NCBI GenBank assembly: GCA_012295275.1
Contig: CM022668.1
Location: 1,778,137 to 1,842,136, forward strand
Source: Chrysomallon squamiferum
Taxonomy: Eukaryota; Mollusca; Gastropoda; Neomphalida; Peltospiridae
Length of the DNA: 64,000 nucleotides
Direction of reading: 5' to 3'
Part shown: piece after piece, positions 31,490 to 45,599 of the stretch
Position numbering within the stretch: position 1 is the first letter of the stretch
Layout: every line of letters starts with the position of its first letter
Program-made: the position numbers and the translations under genes
The notes under the pieces: generated by a model
Database searches by the model: none
What the model was told of the DNA's origin: nothing
What the model saw: the letters and a program-made list of their open reading frames with translations, nothing else

Positions 31490-32400
31490 TATAATCAAAT
31501 TAATAAGAGAGTAACAAAGTGCGTCCTGTTTGATACAGTCAAATGTAACAACAGAGTAACAGACTGCGTACTTTTTATTACAAGCAAATGTAACGGCAGT
31601 GTAACACTGCGTACTTTTTAATACAGGCAAATGTAACAAAAGAGTAACAGACTGCCTACTTTTTATTACAAGCAAATGTAACAACAGATTATAACAGACT
31701 GCGTACTTTTATTACAAGCAAATGTAACAACAGATTATAACAGCCTGCGTACTTTTTAATACAGGCAAATGTAACAACAGAGTAACAGACTGCGTACTTT
31801 TTAATACAGACAAATGTAACAACAGAAGTAACAACAGAGTAACAGACTGCGTACTTTTTAATACAGGCAAATGTAACAACAGAGTAACAGACTGCGTACT
31901 TTTTAATACAGGCAAATGTAACAACAGAGTAACAGACTGCGTACTTTTTAATACAGACAAATGTAAAACAGAGTGACTGCGTAACAACAGACAAATAACA
32001 ACACAGACTGCGTACTTTTTAATACAGACAAATGTAACAACAGAGTAACAGACTGCGTACTTTTTAATACACAAATGTAACAACAGAGTAACAGACTGCG
32101 TACTTTTTAATACAGGCAAATGTAACAACAGAGTAACAGACTGCGTACTTTTTAATACAGGCAAATGTAACAACAGAGTAACAGACTGCGTACTTTTTAA
32201 TACAGGCAAATGTAACAACAGAGTAACAGACTGCGTACTTTTTAATACAGACAAATGTAACAACAAAGTAACAGACTGCGTACTTTTTAATACAGACAAA
32301 TGTAACTACAGAGTAACTGATTGCGTACTTTTTAATACAGGCAAATATAACAACATAGTAACAGATTGCACACTATTTGTTACAAATGTAACAACGGATT
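31490..32400. repeat. 45-bp minisatellite
   Basis: About twenty units of GCGTACTTTTTAATACAGGC followed by AAATGTAACAACAGAGTAACAGACT. The frame-length period keeps several minus-strand frames open (31466-32299); these are artefacts. Confidence 0.96.
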
Positions 32401-35171
32401 TACAATCTTCTTTCTGTAAGTTACAATTAACTGTAACAACTGAGTTACAACCTGCTTCCTGTTGTCACAAATAACTGTATCTGTACAAGCAGATCACGTG
32501 ATCACTCAAGCAGTACTAGTGTTATAGGTGTACTAAAGCTGTTAATGGTTTCTGTGGTAGAAGTAACGTCGCCAACGCCAGTACAGAAGTGGCTGGTTTT
32601 GAAGATATCTCTTACACTAATGAAACTTTTGTGTCTATTCAGTACTTTTCTTAGACATCAGCATTGACGTTGTCTCGATGATGTGTATTTTCTTAGACCG
32701 GCATGGACTGGTCATGTGGATTTATGCGTGTGAGGTTAATTAGAGCACTTCTGTGTTTAGAAATCACGTGTCATAAACTTGACATGCGTTATTTGTTTTC
32801 TTGATCACTCTCACAAAGAACTGTTTCGGCGTTTTCTTTAATATCTTAGTAGCGTGTTGTTAAGAAATACAGATATCTGTACATGTTCTTGGCTATCTGA
32901 AAATTTTGTAATAATAAATCATTTTATTTGTTTCGGACCATTTAATTATATTTCACTCATTTATAAATTAGTAGTAATTTAATGACATTAATAATTAGTT
33001 TTAAATATAAATTGTGAGTATATATATATATGTGTATATAAATATGAATATTAATTTGTAGTTTTATTTTTAGATTTTTTTCTTTAACTAAGGTTAAAAT
33101 ATTTAATCAAATTGGTCAACATTTAGTTTTGTTTTCATACGTGTGTGAGAAGAAAATAATCCATATGTAAATAAGTAAAATAAAATGAAATGAAATGAAA
33201 TAAAATAAAATGGAATAAAATAAAACAAAATGAAATGAAATAAAATAAAATAAAATAAAATGAAATGAAATGAAATGAAATAAAATGAAATGAAATGATA
33301 TAAAATAAATAAAGGAAAGAAAAGAAAGAAAATATGAAAAAGAAAAAGAAAACAATAGAAAATAGGAAGTTAATAGTATTATAAACTTTTAAATAAATGA
33401 AATGCTTTATTTCATCCAAAAATGTAAATAGAGGCACCACTCTACAGCATACGAGTTCCCCCTGTCAATACTGGATGTAATTGAAATGAAATGAATGTCA
33501 GTTAAGTATCCAATAGAAACCGACACAGACCGCCAGCTGACGTGAGCATGAAAACCAGATAATGGTCTCCATGGAACATTAACACGAAGATGATGACGTG
33601 AAAGGAGAAGAAAAAAACTTCATGCATTCTAAGAAATTCAGCGACAATACTGTTTGTGTGTGTCGTTTAGAAAGTTTTACAAATACTGAGGTCGTGATCG
33701 TGATTTCACCTAGTGACTTATTGCAGTTTTCACATAGTTATCGTACATCGTGTTTCGTGTCAGTTAGTGGAGTTTTCGCATAGTTATTATACATCGTGTT
33801 TTTTATGACATAACAGAGTTTTTATATAGCTATCATACATATGGAATAAGAGCAAGGGTTAAAAAAAACAAAAACAAGGTAAGTGAAATTTAAAAAATAA
33901 TTTTCTGAGAATCATTTATACATATCTGACATATGAATAAATCAGTTTAACGTTTTGAATCATTCAGTATATTTATAAATTGAAACAAGCAAAATTTAGA
34001 TGATGATTTAATAGTGTGACTGAAGTTGAGGTTATTATTAGTAATGTTTGATGAAAACACTGGTTTCGTAATTAATTAACGTACTGAGGTGTAAATGTTG
34101 ATATTTTTTACCTGTCATTATTTATAATTTTCAGCGTGACTATTTTACCTGTTTATGTAACAGTTTAGCTGCACTTTATTTTATTTATAAAACTAGATCT
34201 ATTGTTTTAAATTTAATTCTTTAGACATTGTATATTACTGCAATATTTAGATGTATTGTATATTACATGTAACATAGATATATTAATATTATAATATATC
34301 AATATTAAATGTAACAGATATCTTAAATATTACATGTAACACAGATATATTGTATCTTACTTGTGATGCTTTATAGGTATTGTATATAAGCTATAATCTT
34401 TAGACATATTGTATACTAACTGTATTGTATATAAATGTATTGTAAATTAGATATTTTACGTGTTACAATTCAAATATATTGTGTATTGCATGTAACAATT
34501 AAGGTGTATTGTACATAAAGTGTTACATTTTAGAGGTATTGTGTATTATTTGTAACACATTTAGATATATTGTATAGTGCATGTACCACATTTACATGTA
34601 TAGTATATTACATTTAGATCTATAGTACATGTAACAGTTAAGATGTATGTAAACTATAGAACTTCAGAGGTATGGTATGTTATTTGTAAAACATTTAAAT
34701 ATAATGTATATTTACTGTACATTAGTGTAATACTTAAAATATACTGCACGTTACATGTAATACTTAATACTTTCACTGTGTTTCTCTTTTCGCTTTAAAG
34801 ATGTATAAACTATGGATACAAATCGTGACACAATTCCGAAGTTATAGAAATATATTTTGTAGCCGATTCTCAGTTATACCACAGTGACAGCGGTCATTTT
34901 GAAAATTAAGATTCTCAACTGTAAAATTATATATTTATAAATCCAAATATTATTTTCTCTCGTCCTTTTTACAGGTCAATTCGGTCATGCATAGATTAGA
35001 AGTTACAAAAATGTAAAATTACACAAGGACTTTATAAAGACTTTGTACATATACTTTTTAAAATCTGTTTTAAACTGTTTGCTTTAAAATGGGATTTTCT
35101 TTCTTTCTTTCGTTCTACTCCATCTTCTTTCTTTTTTTCTTCTTCTCTTCTTCTTCTTCTTCTTCTTGTTC

Positions 35172-35231
<60 letters not shown>

Positions 35232-37933
35232 TTTTATTTATTTATTTTATATTGTTTTTTTATTGTACGTTTTCATTCAGTATTTTCATTCAGTAAATTA
35301 CCACTCAGTTAAATTTCTCTAGTCATTTATCTTCACATTTCTCTCCCAGTTTATTATTAAAATTTCTGTTGTAAATTATTTTCTGAATTACTTTTGTAAA
35401 CTGTTAATTAAATTTCTGTTATAAATGATCATTTAAATTTGTTCGGCATTTTATCTGTTAAATTAGTAAAAATGTTTTGTGTCTTTTTATTTATATCATT
35501 ACTATTACTACTAGCACTGCTACTGCAATTACTACAGCTACTACTACTACTACTACTACTACTATTACTGCTACTACCACTACTATTGCTACTATTATTA
35601 TTATTATTATTATTATTTCTTTCCTTTTCCTCTTTTTGTTCTGACACTGAAGAAATCTGCGGTGATAATTAAAGTATTAAATGTAATTAGCCAAATCAGA
35701 CCAGATACAAACAACTGTTTATCTCTGATTTCGAAAACAGTATTTTTGAAGTGTTCATAACTAAATACTGTCTGTTTACAAGAAAGATGTTCTTGACGTC
35801 TGTCTCAGCAACTGTACAAAAACCTACGCAGGGAAAAGGATATTTTCTTAATTAACGCCGTGTTTCGGGTTTTGTCGCAGCCATTGTTCACGTCTCAATT
35901 AGAAGACGTTGACATTAGAACTAATAGCCACGAGGTGGATTTTAAACAAGTTACACCTGCCATTTACCAAAACTTTCGTATCAGATCATAACCGACACAT
36001 AACACCATTTTAATTAAACCCGTCGATACTGCCTTATTAACAACACACAAAAACAAAAAGAAAAACATTATGTAGAAAACAGAAAAAATATCCCTACAGT
36101 CATGTATACACACGCAGACGCACACACACACACACACATGTATATATTCACATGCACCAGCCAACACAATATCTTTTTCCAACAATCTAACAGATCACCT
36201 GTCTTCATTTCAAAATAATGAATCACCCATGGACAAAACAAAATCACGAACCTCACACTAGAACGTAATAAAGAATTGTTTATAGACATAATAGTTCGTT
36301 AAAACGTGGTTTCTTACATTAACACTGAACCAGCGATATTCCTTGTGTCTCTGTCTCTAGGTGTATGTCTAATTCTATACAGAATTTAAATTTATTTATT
36401 TGTTTATTTATACATTATTTTTATTATTATTATTTTAATCTTCATCATCAACATCAACATAAATATTATAATTATTATTAGTTGTTGTCGTTGTTGTAGT
36501 AGTAGTAGTCAATCTATTATTATTATTAGTTGTTTTTCTGTGAGTTTATTTATTTATTTATTTATCTATTTTAAGAGCGCAGATGCAGCATAAACAAGGG
36601 AGGAAATCACAGAGACAAGAGTCCGAACAGGTATTTAAACAATTACGTCACATCTGACATCAGTCTGGCATTACCCTGACATTAAATCTGACAATAGTAT
36701 CACCTAATTTCAAACGACAGAATAGAGAATAATGTAGATTCACTCCAACTTGAATATTAATATTATAGGTGTTAAAATTAATGAGTGTTAATTATAGTTA
36801 CCCTCGTAGTTAGTTTAATTAAAAAATATTCTAGTAATTCAACTAGTGTCTAATTGAGATATTCGAGTAGTTAATTAACGAATGGTTCATTTTTTTACAT
36901 TTATTTTATTTTATTTTATTTTATTTATTTATTTATATTTTACTTACTTAATTTATTTATTTAAAAAACTATTTTATTTATTATTTTATTTTTAATTTTT
37001 AATTTTTTAATTTTTTCGTTTTTTTTTGATAGACAGCAATCGAGGACTTGAGTATAAATTTTGCTATTCATCTAGATTACTTTGTTGTTGTTTAGATATG
37101 TTCTGAATAATATTTTAATGTTATTTTATATTCTGTAATTATTGAATTCTAGGAAATAAAAGTGTTTGTTTCTTATAATCGCAGGGAATTCTAGGAACAC
37201 TGCTTCAGAGACGTCTAGTGATATACAAGAATGTTATGTGATGAAAAATGAACATATTTAATTATCTGTTTGTCGACGAAACGAGTAATCGTAGTAAGCA
37301 CTGTTGACTGGAGGACGTCACTTCTGTCTGGCTTGTCGTAAATATGTCACATTCCTTCCTGGAAGATATTTGTTTCATTTCAATCTCGCCATTTGGAATC
37401 GTGTGAACAGAAAATATATGATAGAGCTGGGTTTTTTTTTTTTTACTTCTCGAACTGCCGTGTTCTTATTGTGTAACAGTTTGATGTGTGAAAAATCTAT
37501 AAAACATCTTCTAAATGTACCTGATACATTTGGAATGAAAAATCTATAAAAGAATTTCTAAACTTAATACATTCGTAAAACAAAAGTCTGTGAAATATTT
37601 TCTAAACGTACCCGTATCGGAATGAAAAATCTGTGAAAGATTTTGTAACTGCACTCCATACATTTGTAATGAAAATTCATAAAAATGTTCTAAACATGTT
37701 TGAAACATTTGGAATGAAAAGTCTATACAAAATTTCTAAACGTGCTTGCTACATATTATTCAGTTATAATGAAAGCCTCAATCTATAATAGGATTATGTT
37801 TCTATTTTTCTCTGGATTGGATTTAATAGAATTCAGACTATAACACAATCGGATCAGATTATGCTGCCTTCTTACTGTGTTTCGTGTTGCTGTGATGTTT
37901 GACGATGTTAAAGTATTGTTAAAACGAGAATTA

Positions 37934-38002
<69 letters not shown>

Positions 38003-38064
38003 GCCCAGAAAGGATTGATGTGTGAATGTTGAAATGAAGTGTTAGTGAAAGTGTTAGTGTTAAA
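32401..38064. other. intergenic region 5' of GPCR1
   Basis: Mostly AT-rich. It holds ATAAAATGAAATG pentamer-type repeats (33175-33310), degenerate TATTGTATATTACATGTAAC repeats (34200-34770), a CTT run then (AAT)n at 35140-35231, and CTA/ATT tracts (35500-35615). Repeats of GAATGAAAAATCTATAAAA (37480-37760) and an (AAT)n tract (37937-38000) just before the GPCR1 start follow. No promoter motif was supportable and no exon was found. Confidence 0.55.
37937..38000 (+). repeat. (AAT)n microsatellite in GPCR1 leader region
   Basis: Pure AAT repeat ending about 65 bases upstream of the GPCR1 ATG, in the probable 5' UTR or proximal promoter. Confidence 0.95.
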
Positions 38065-39055
38065 ATGGAATATTACTCAGGCCACGCTCGCGGGACGAGC
38101 ACTAATCACACTGGAAGTACATACGACGTGTCTACCGCCTTATACAATAACAGCTCCGCGTCCACGGAGAGGATGTCACGAAATGAATCGTTGGCGCTGA
38201 TTGAAATCGCTGTGCAGGTGACTATCCTCGTCCTCGCCGTGGTCGGAAACTCGCTCGTCGTCCTGTTCCTGTTTCTCAGGAAGAAGAAGCTGTCACGGAT
38301 GCATTTCCTCATCCTCCACCTCAGTCTGGCCGACCTGTTTGTCGCGTTCTGTCAGGTTCTGCCTCAGATCGCCTGGGACATCACGTTCAGATTCAAAGGA
38401 GGCGACTTTCTTTGTAGACTTGTCAAATATTTTCAAGGTCTGGCGATGTTCGCGTCTTCCTATGTGCTCATCACCACCGCAATAGACCGCTACTTCGCCA
38501 TCTGCCACCCTCTGACCACAAACAGCTGGGGCTCGGGTCAGATCCACAGAATGGTGGCTGCGGCCTGGACCCTGGCTCTTCTGTTCAGCGTGCCGCAGAT
38601 GGTGATTTTCTCGTACATGGAAATTGAAGAAGGTTCGGGGATTTACGACTGCTGGGGGGTGTTTGAACCGCTGTGGAAGCTGCAGCTGTACATTACGTGG
38701 ATAACAGTTTCTGTGTACATCATTCCCACCGTCATGCTAGTCGTTCTCTACTCCAACATCTGCATCGCAGTGTGGAAAAGTGGAAAAACTGCCGAGAAGC
38801 TAGCGCCCGGATGTAACAAGCCAAACATTGTGACGAAACTGACGTCACACACCAAAGTGTCAGGTGGCAGAGGTCTGCTGCGTGGAATATCAGAGGAGAA
38901 CGTGACGCAGGGGAAACACCTACACGGAATTTCCCGAGCTAAGATTAAAACAATCAAACTGACTATGACGGTTATCGTCTGCTACTTAATATGCTGGTCG
39001 CCATTTTTCGTCGCACAGATGTGGGCCGCTTATGATCCAAACGCTCCTTTTTATG
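38065..39055 (+). CDS. GPCR1 exon 1 (N-terminus to loop 3)
   Basis: Codes residues 1-330 plus one base, through TM6 and the start of the third extracellular loop (DPNAPFYG). The donor is G/gtaagt. The exon is much richer in GC than the flanks. Confidence 0.95.
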
Positions 39056-39109
39056 GTAAGTACTGAGCTGCATTTATTTATTTTATTTGCAATGCTATTT
39101 TTAAAAATA

Positions 39110-39146
<37 letters not shown>

Positions 39147-39994
39147 TTCTTTTTTAATTTTTTAAATTAATTATTTTCATTTTCATTATATTATTATGTC
39201 GCTGTTGTGCTGTTTTTATACTTATTTTAAATCATCTTCTCTGTATTTGCTGAAATGTAACTGACAGTAACTGGGTTATATCTAACAGTAAATCAATTCG
39301 TTTACAGACAACTATTCATTAGTTTATTAAACTACTCACATTTACAAGCCTGTAACAGTGTTATTTGAAAAATGTTAACATTACTACGACTGGTTATTGA
39401 TTTAGTGTAAGACAACCGATGTAAGTAATCGCCTGGTGAAACTGCGATGAACCATAGTGACCGCTCTGTCTGTTTATTTTATAAATTGACCATTTGCCGG
39501 AATGACCACTGGCCTAGCAGTGCTAACAACGGCAGTGAGAACGTCCCCATTATCCGATAAACATAGAAAACTGAATTGATTTCATGTGATAATCGCGATT
39601 TCAAGATAAACATCTTGATGAATTTCATTACCGGTTTGTCATCGAAATAAAAATAATACAGAGCGGGTCAAAGGTCACAGTGGAACTATCAGTACTCGTT
39701 AGAGCTCGGGGATAACGCAGAGTTCGTGCATCTTCAAACCCTCGCTGTTCCGTCAGCCCCCCTCAGCACATTACCACAAGCCTACATTCTGTACTAAAAT
39801 AAGAACCATGTGTACGTGTTCTGTATCAAGAGAAAGTCAATACTGGATTACAAATGGAAACAAACAGATAAACAAGGAAAAAAAAAAAAATCGGATGTAG
39901 ACGTCAAAAACGTCAAATGTTTGTCTTGCTAACAAGTTAAACCTTTTTAAAAAGGAATTAAAAATAATCATTTGGAAATAAACTCAGTACATTA

Positions 39995-40067
<73 letters not shown>

Positions 40068-40245
40068 TGATAATAATAATAATAATAGTAATGTCTAAAT
40101 TAATAAAAGGTTTAGTGGCAGTTGGCCGGCGGTGGCAGAGAACACAGCTCATTAAAAACATTAAAACAGAAACGTGCGCAGACTCAGAATGTCAACAACT
40201 AATTATCTAAAATAAAGTCTGTCCTTACAGAACAGTCACATTAAT

Positions 40246-40315
<70 letters not shown>

Positions 40316-40645
40316 ATATACTATCGCTTTGTCTTCCTCTCTCTCGTGGTATTACATGCAGACAAATATTATTCTCTTGTTCATTAACGATTTTGCTGTT
40401 TTCTAGGTCCTACGTACACAATCATTTTACTGCTAGCGAGTCTGAACAGCTGCACAAATCCGTGGATCTACATGGCGTTCAGTGAGAGTATACTAGACAG
40501 CGTCAAAGACTTCTTCCGGATACGCATGCGCAATAGGAGAGAGACCGGTAATGATTCAGGATTTTCTAGAGTACGTGATTGTGAAAAAACAGTGTTACAC
40601 TCAAACAGTGATATTCAACATGGATTTTGTACACACAGTGTGTAA
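38065..40645 (+). CDS. GPCR1: vasopressin/oxytocin (conopressin)-type receptor
   Basis: A class A receptor, 409 aa, from exons 38065-39055 and 40407-40645 joined in phase 1. The N-terminus has sequons at residues 14, 28, 29 and 40. Asp90 is in LSLADL (TM2), the Cys117-Cys196 pair is expected, DRY is at 141-143, CWSP in TM6 at 310-313 and NPWIY in TM7 at 348-352. Family marks are VLPQIAWDITFRF, DFLCRLVKYFQ, GSGIYDCW in loop 2, AKIKTIKLT before TM6, QMWAAYDPNAP and LLASLNSCTNPWIYM. These define the arginine-vasopressin/oxytocin receptor family, which in molluscs binds conopressin or cephalotocin and typically couples to Gq or Gs. The start ATG gives full-length N-terminus and the ORF has no better upstream Met. 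GPCR2 is the close paralogue. Confidence 0.95.
39056..40406 (+). other. GPCR1 intron
   Basis: A 1351-bp phase-1 intron between TM6 and TM7. It contains ATT (39108-39141), AAAT/AAT (about 39995-40090) and CT (40250-40311) repeats and no other feature. Confidence 0.9.
40407..40645 (+). CDS. GPCR1 exon 2 (TM7 and C-tail)
   Basis: The acceptor is gctgttttctag. It codes TM7 (YTIILLLASLNSCTNPWIYM) and a 50-residue cytoplasmic tail with a basic helix-8 region and Ser/Thr residues, ending THSV-TAA. A weak internal donor (ACCG/gtaatg, near 40547) could shorten it into a further exon. The last codons are the first unit of a downstream minisatellite. Confidence 0.85.
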
Positions 40646-41370
40646 TATAACTCATAATACACTAGACATCAGAGAGTGTGCAATGCAACTGATAATACAC
40701 TAGAATCATAAGTGTGCAATACAACTTATAATATATACTAGATATCACAGTGTGCAATACATCTATTAATACCCTAGAGTCATAAAGTGTGCAATGCAAC
40801 TCATAATACACTAGACATCATAGTGTGCAATACAACTCATAAAACATTTGAATCATAGAGTGCTCAATACTCCTTATAATACATGACATCACTGAGTGTG
40901 CAATATAATTCATAATAAACTAGACATCATAGAGTGTGCAAAACAAGTCATAATACACTAAACATAATACACATTGTGTAAATACAACTCATAATAAACT
41001 AGACATCGTAAAGGGTGCAATACAACTCATAATACACTAGATTTCATTGTGTGCAATGCAGCTCATGTTACACCAGATATCATAGGTGCAATACAACTCA
41101 TAACATACTAGACATCATAATGTGCAATACAACTCATAATACTCTAGATATCATAGTGTGCAACAACTCATAATACAATAGATATCATAAGTGTGCAATA
41201 CAGCTCATAATACAGTAGATATAATAGTGGAATTTATACACCTCATAATACACTAGAATCATAAAGTGCGCAATACAATTCATAATATACTAGACATCAT
41301 ACAGTGTGCAATGCAACTCTTAATACACTAGATATCATGGAGATGGCATGATACACTGTGTAAAGAATAA
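40630..41370 (+). repeat. minisatellite of about 40 bp overlapping the GPCR1 stop
   Basis: About 17 imperfect units of CATAATACACTAGACATCAT and AGTGTGCAATACAACT. The first unit includes the last codons and stop (CACAGTGTGTAA). Confidence 0.9.
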
Positions 41371-41709
41371 CTCATAATATATAGTATACATTTTCACCAA
41401 CACAGTGTTTGATATTACAGTGTTATTGGTTGTTGGTTTTATCTTATATTTATTTAAATTTGACAACATGTGACTTCTAGTTCCTTCTCATCTTTTTCGT
41501 CTTCATTTCTCTTATTAGTTTTGCTTAGAATGAGCTAATTTTACCTTGTGACATTGCCTGTAATGTAGATGTCAGTTTTACCCATTGCAATACAGAGATT
41601 TCTTCAGTTAATTTGTTTCTTTTTCATTTTATTTTTTTCAATCGACTAGGGAAAATCTAATTGTCTACAGTTCATAGAATTAAACTTCTTAAAAATAACT
41701 TCTTTGTTT

Positions 41710-41753
<44 letters not shown>

Positions 41754-41904
41754 TTCTTTTATTTATTTATTCGTTTATTTATTCGTTTATTTATTTATTT
41801 TATTTACTTATTTATTCGTTTATTTATTTATTTATTCAATCATTCATTTGTTTAGTTGATTACTTAATTAATTATATATATTATTGCTATTAATAATAAT
41901 AATA

Positions 41905-41948
<44 letters not shown>

Positions 41949-42251
41949 TATTTTATTATTTATTTATTTATTTATTTATTTTTTTTTTTTTTTTTTTTCG
42001 ATCTTTGCCAGCTGAGACGTGGTAGTTGTTGTGGTAGTTGTAATTTATGATAAAGTTAATCGTGCACAAAATACAGCATCGCGTGAGCTGCAGCTTTAAA
42101 TCATAATTTTACACTTCAGGATAACTGACAAAAAAGTGTTATTGCGTCAGTCACATAATTTTGTCATTTGCTTTTAACACGGAAAAAATGGTTAAAGAAA
42201 AAAGAGAAAGAAAAACTAATCACACATCAAAAATGTAAAACTTGGTTATAA

Positions 42252-42343
<92 letters not shown>

Positions 42344-42814
42344 GTAACTTGTAGTAATTTATTTTATATTGATTTTCTCTATGTACTATGTATTCAATTT
42401 ATTTTTTTATTTATTTTAATTTTCTTGTGGTAAAAATAAAACTTAAGAAAAAATAAGATTTTTTTTTCTTTTTATTATTATTATTTTTTTCTTTCTAGAA
42501 TTCATTGCAAATGTGATTTTTCTGTATAAACAATTCTCAAATGTGCCAGGTTTTATTATTTTTTAATACGGTTATAACTGGTAATCTTCTGCTGAAGCTG
42601 ATGCTGCTAAAGAAATGGCAAATGGTGAAACGTAACGTATCGAATTACTGCAGAGAAAACACTGACAGTAAATTAATAAATAAAAAAATAAAAATATCTT
42701 ATTGGTAATAAATCTAATTCTAAATACATGAGTGGAGATCACTTTATTTTATTTTATTTTTTTATTGTTGAACTTGTTTCACCAACAGCAAAAGTTAACA
42801 TCATTACAAACATT

Positions 42815-42847
<33 letters not shown>

Positions 42848-43216
42848 TTCATCGTTATTATTATTGTTATTGTTATTATTATTATTATTATGATTATTAT
42901 TATTAATTATTATTATTATTATTATTATCAAAAACGTATATTTTAGTGTTTTGATTTGTCTACGTCTATTTCTAATACAAATTCCTAAGCGATGTTTTCA
43001 TTGTTATTTTTAACGATTTAAACCTTTCAGAGATAAAGCCCCTTTAATTTGTCAAATTTTGTAATTCTACGTTAACATTTTTTGTTTCATTATTTCAGAG
43101 AAATATAATACAAATTGTACTGAATGTCATATATCAGCAAGAGAAGAAAAAAATAAAAATAAACAAATGATTACCATCAGCTTTTTGTTTCTTTTATGAT
43201 TATGATTATAATAAAG

Positions 43217-43269
<53 letters not shown>

Positions 43270-45580
43270 GTCGTTGTTGTTGTTGACGTTGTTGCTGTGG
43301 TTGCTGTTATTGTTAATATAGCTGTTAGAATTACTTCTGACTGATGTACTTGCTAAGTCAGACATGACAAGAATAATAAACTAAATTATAACATAAAACT
43401 TATTTTATTGTCGTGATTCGACCAGCGACAATTTTTGAAAGTATAAACCTTCCTGATACGGGTCAGTAGACACTGTGAGTCAGTAACTGTTCGCATCAGT
43501 GATTTTATTATGTAAAACTGTATAACATGTTCTCAGTATCTTACTATGAGTGACATATCTTTTCTGAAATCCGTTAGGAATATACTGTCCGAAAATGTTC
43601 TATAGGTGTTGTCTGAATTCAATTATAAATATACAGTTTTAAATCCGTTATATGCATCTAGTCTGAAATCAGTATATCTAGATGATCTGAAATCTATATG
43701 TACAGTCTTGAATCAGTTTAATTTGTATTTTCTAAAATCATTTATGTGTATTCTCTGAAATCAGTTTTAAATTGTCTGAACTCACTTAAAGGTTTGTTGT
43801 CTGAATCACTGACATGTATATTGGCTGAACTCAGTTATATATGAATTGTTAGAAATCAGTTCTTTATATACTGCCTGAAATCAATTACGTTTGTACTGTC
43901 TGAAATCAGATATCTGTATTTTGTCTGAAATCAGTAGGCAGTCAGTTAATACAACACTGTGCGTGAGTATATCGCTGTTTGGATATAAAAACTAAAGTAT
44001 TTTATTATTAAAACTTTATCAGTCTGGTCAGCAGGGTTAGCAGTCGTTATGTCTGAATGTGTGAATACAGTGAAAGATTTCACCAGATTACAACAATTAA
44101 TCACTCAAGTAGAATCTCAGCCACGATTCACCAGACTCTCGCTTCAGTGCAAAGACTTAAAATCTCAGTATTGGTTGCATGGACACTAAGCTAGCCCAGA
44201 CTCTGTTACTAATATGTATCTGTTTGTGTACGTGTTTATGTATCTGTGTGTCATATACTGATACAAAAATACCTTTAATACTCATTACTCAACGTAAATA
44301 TTTGCTACGAAAATCAAATTGATGAAAATAATAATAATAATAATAACAATAATAATAATGACGTTGTAGCAGATACAACGTTGTAAACAGATAGCAAACT
44401 ATTCTGAAAACAATACATGACAGATATGAGATCATTAGAAACATATCGCATATACTATATTGTGTAATAAGAGGGGACTTTCAGTGATATATCATATATC
44501 AACACATATATCAAACTACACAGAAAAGTGTCAATGAATATATATAATAATCAACACATATACCACATTGTATAGGGAACTATCATTATTACATATTATC
44601 ATATATCATCATACTGTACAAAGAACAATCAATGACACATATAAAAACATATATAGTTATATAGAGTAAACTATCAGTTTGGTTTTATATATCAACAGAT
44701 TTAGCATTTCTACAAATTAGTTATTTATCACCTATTTTACATCACACTGTATTGTAAACTGTCAGTAACACATCATACGTAAACTCGCATATCACCCAAT
44801 ACAGTGAACAGTCAATGAGATATCAGGATATGACTGTCCAGAAAAACTGTCAAAGAGATATCCTGTAATTTCATGTTCAGAAAGCTGCATGTAATATCAA
44901 TACGTACAGAAGTTAATATCAGTTATATATCATCTACATATACCTATATTACTCTGCAGAAAACAACGACGACAACAAAACGACAACAACAAAATGACAA
45001 CAAGAATTCAAAACAAAACCAAAACAAAAAAATTTAAAAAATAGGAATAAAAGTGTCAGAAGGTTATCAAATACCAGTTTATTTGTGTATGTGTATTATA
45101 CTTTTTATGCAAACAAAAACAGGCGATGTCGGTTGATCTGTTAACGTATTAAAATTTAGCCTGTGACTTTGAATGGCTGAAGAAATTTGTTATCGCTGTT
45201 GTACGCCTGACAAGTCAGCAAAGTGTCTCGAGGGATAAAATCAGGGTCGTCACTACACTGTACACTTGATGGATGGACGTCATTACACCCGGCAGATAGA
45301 CGGAGGCCTGCGCCGGAAAGGTTATTATTTTCTGAAGTTTCTCACTGTAGAAAAAGAAATCATTGTGATCTTGTCAAGTCTAAAGAAAACGTGAGTGAAG
45401 AAAAAATCAAATATGAAGTCTGATCTGAGCTAATTCAAGACTACTCCTTTAAAACGCCTGGACGTGAGACTGTTGTAGTTGTTACTGTGTTTGCTGATGA
45501 ACAAAATGGAACCTGAAATCATTTGTTTAGATTGATATCTTAAAATAACGAACTCCTGTATAAACGACGTTGGTGTGTTT
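41371..45580. other. intergenic simple-repeat region
   Basis: TTTA tetranucleotide repeats lie at 41706-41875, (ATT)n at 41905-41948 and 43215-43269, (CT)n at 42255-42340 and ATC/ATT at 42815-42930. Degenerate CTGAAATCAGTTATATGTAT repeats (43460-43960) and ATATATCAACACATATATCA-like repeats (44400-44960) follow. The block 45130-45450 is more complex, but its short open frame (45223-45423) has no recognisable content. Confidence 0.6.
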
Positions 45581-45599
45581 ATGTTTCTGATTGATTCTG

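Noticed and set aside
31466-32299. Minus-strand frames of up to 195 codons
   Set aside because: They are translation of a 45-bp minisatellite, present in several frames.
38106-38957. Minus-strand frames opposite GPCR1
   Set aside because: They are antisense shadows of a well-supported receptor exon.
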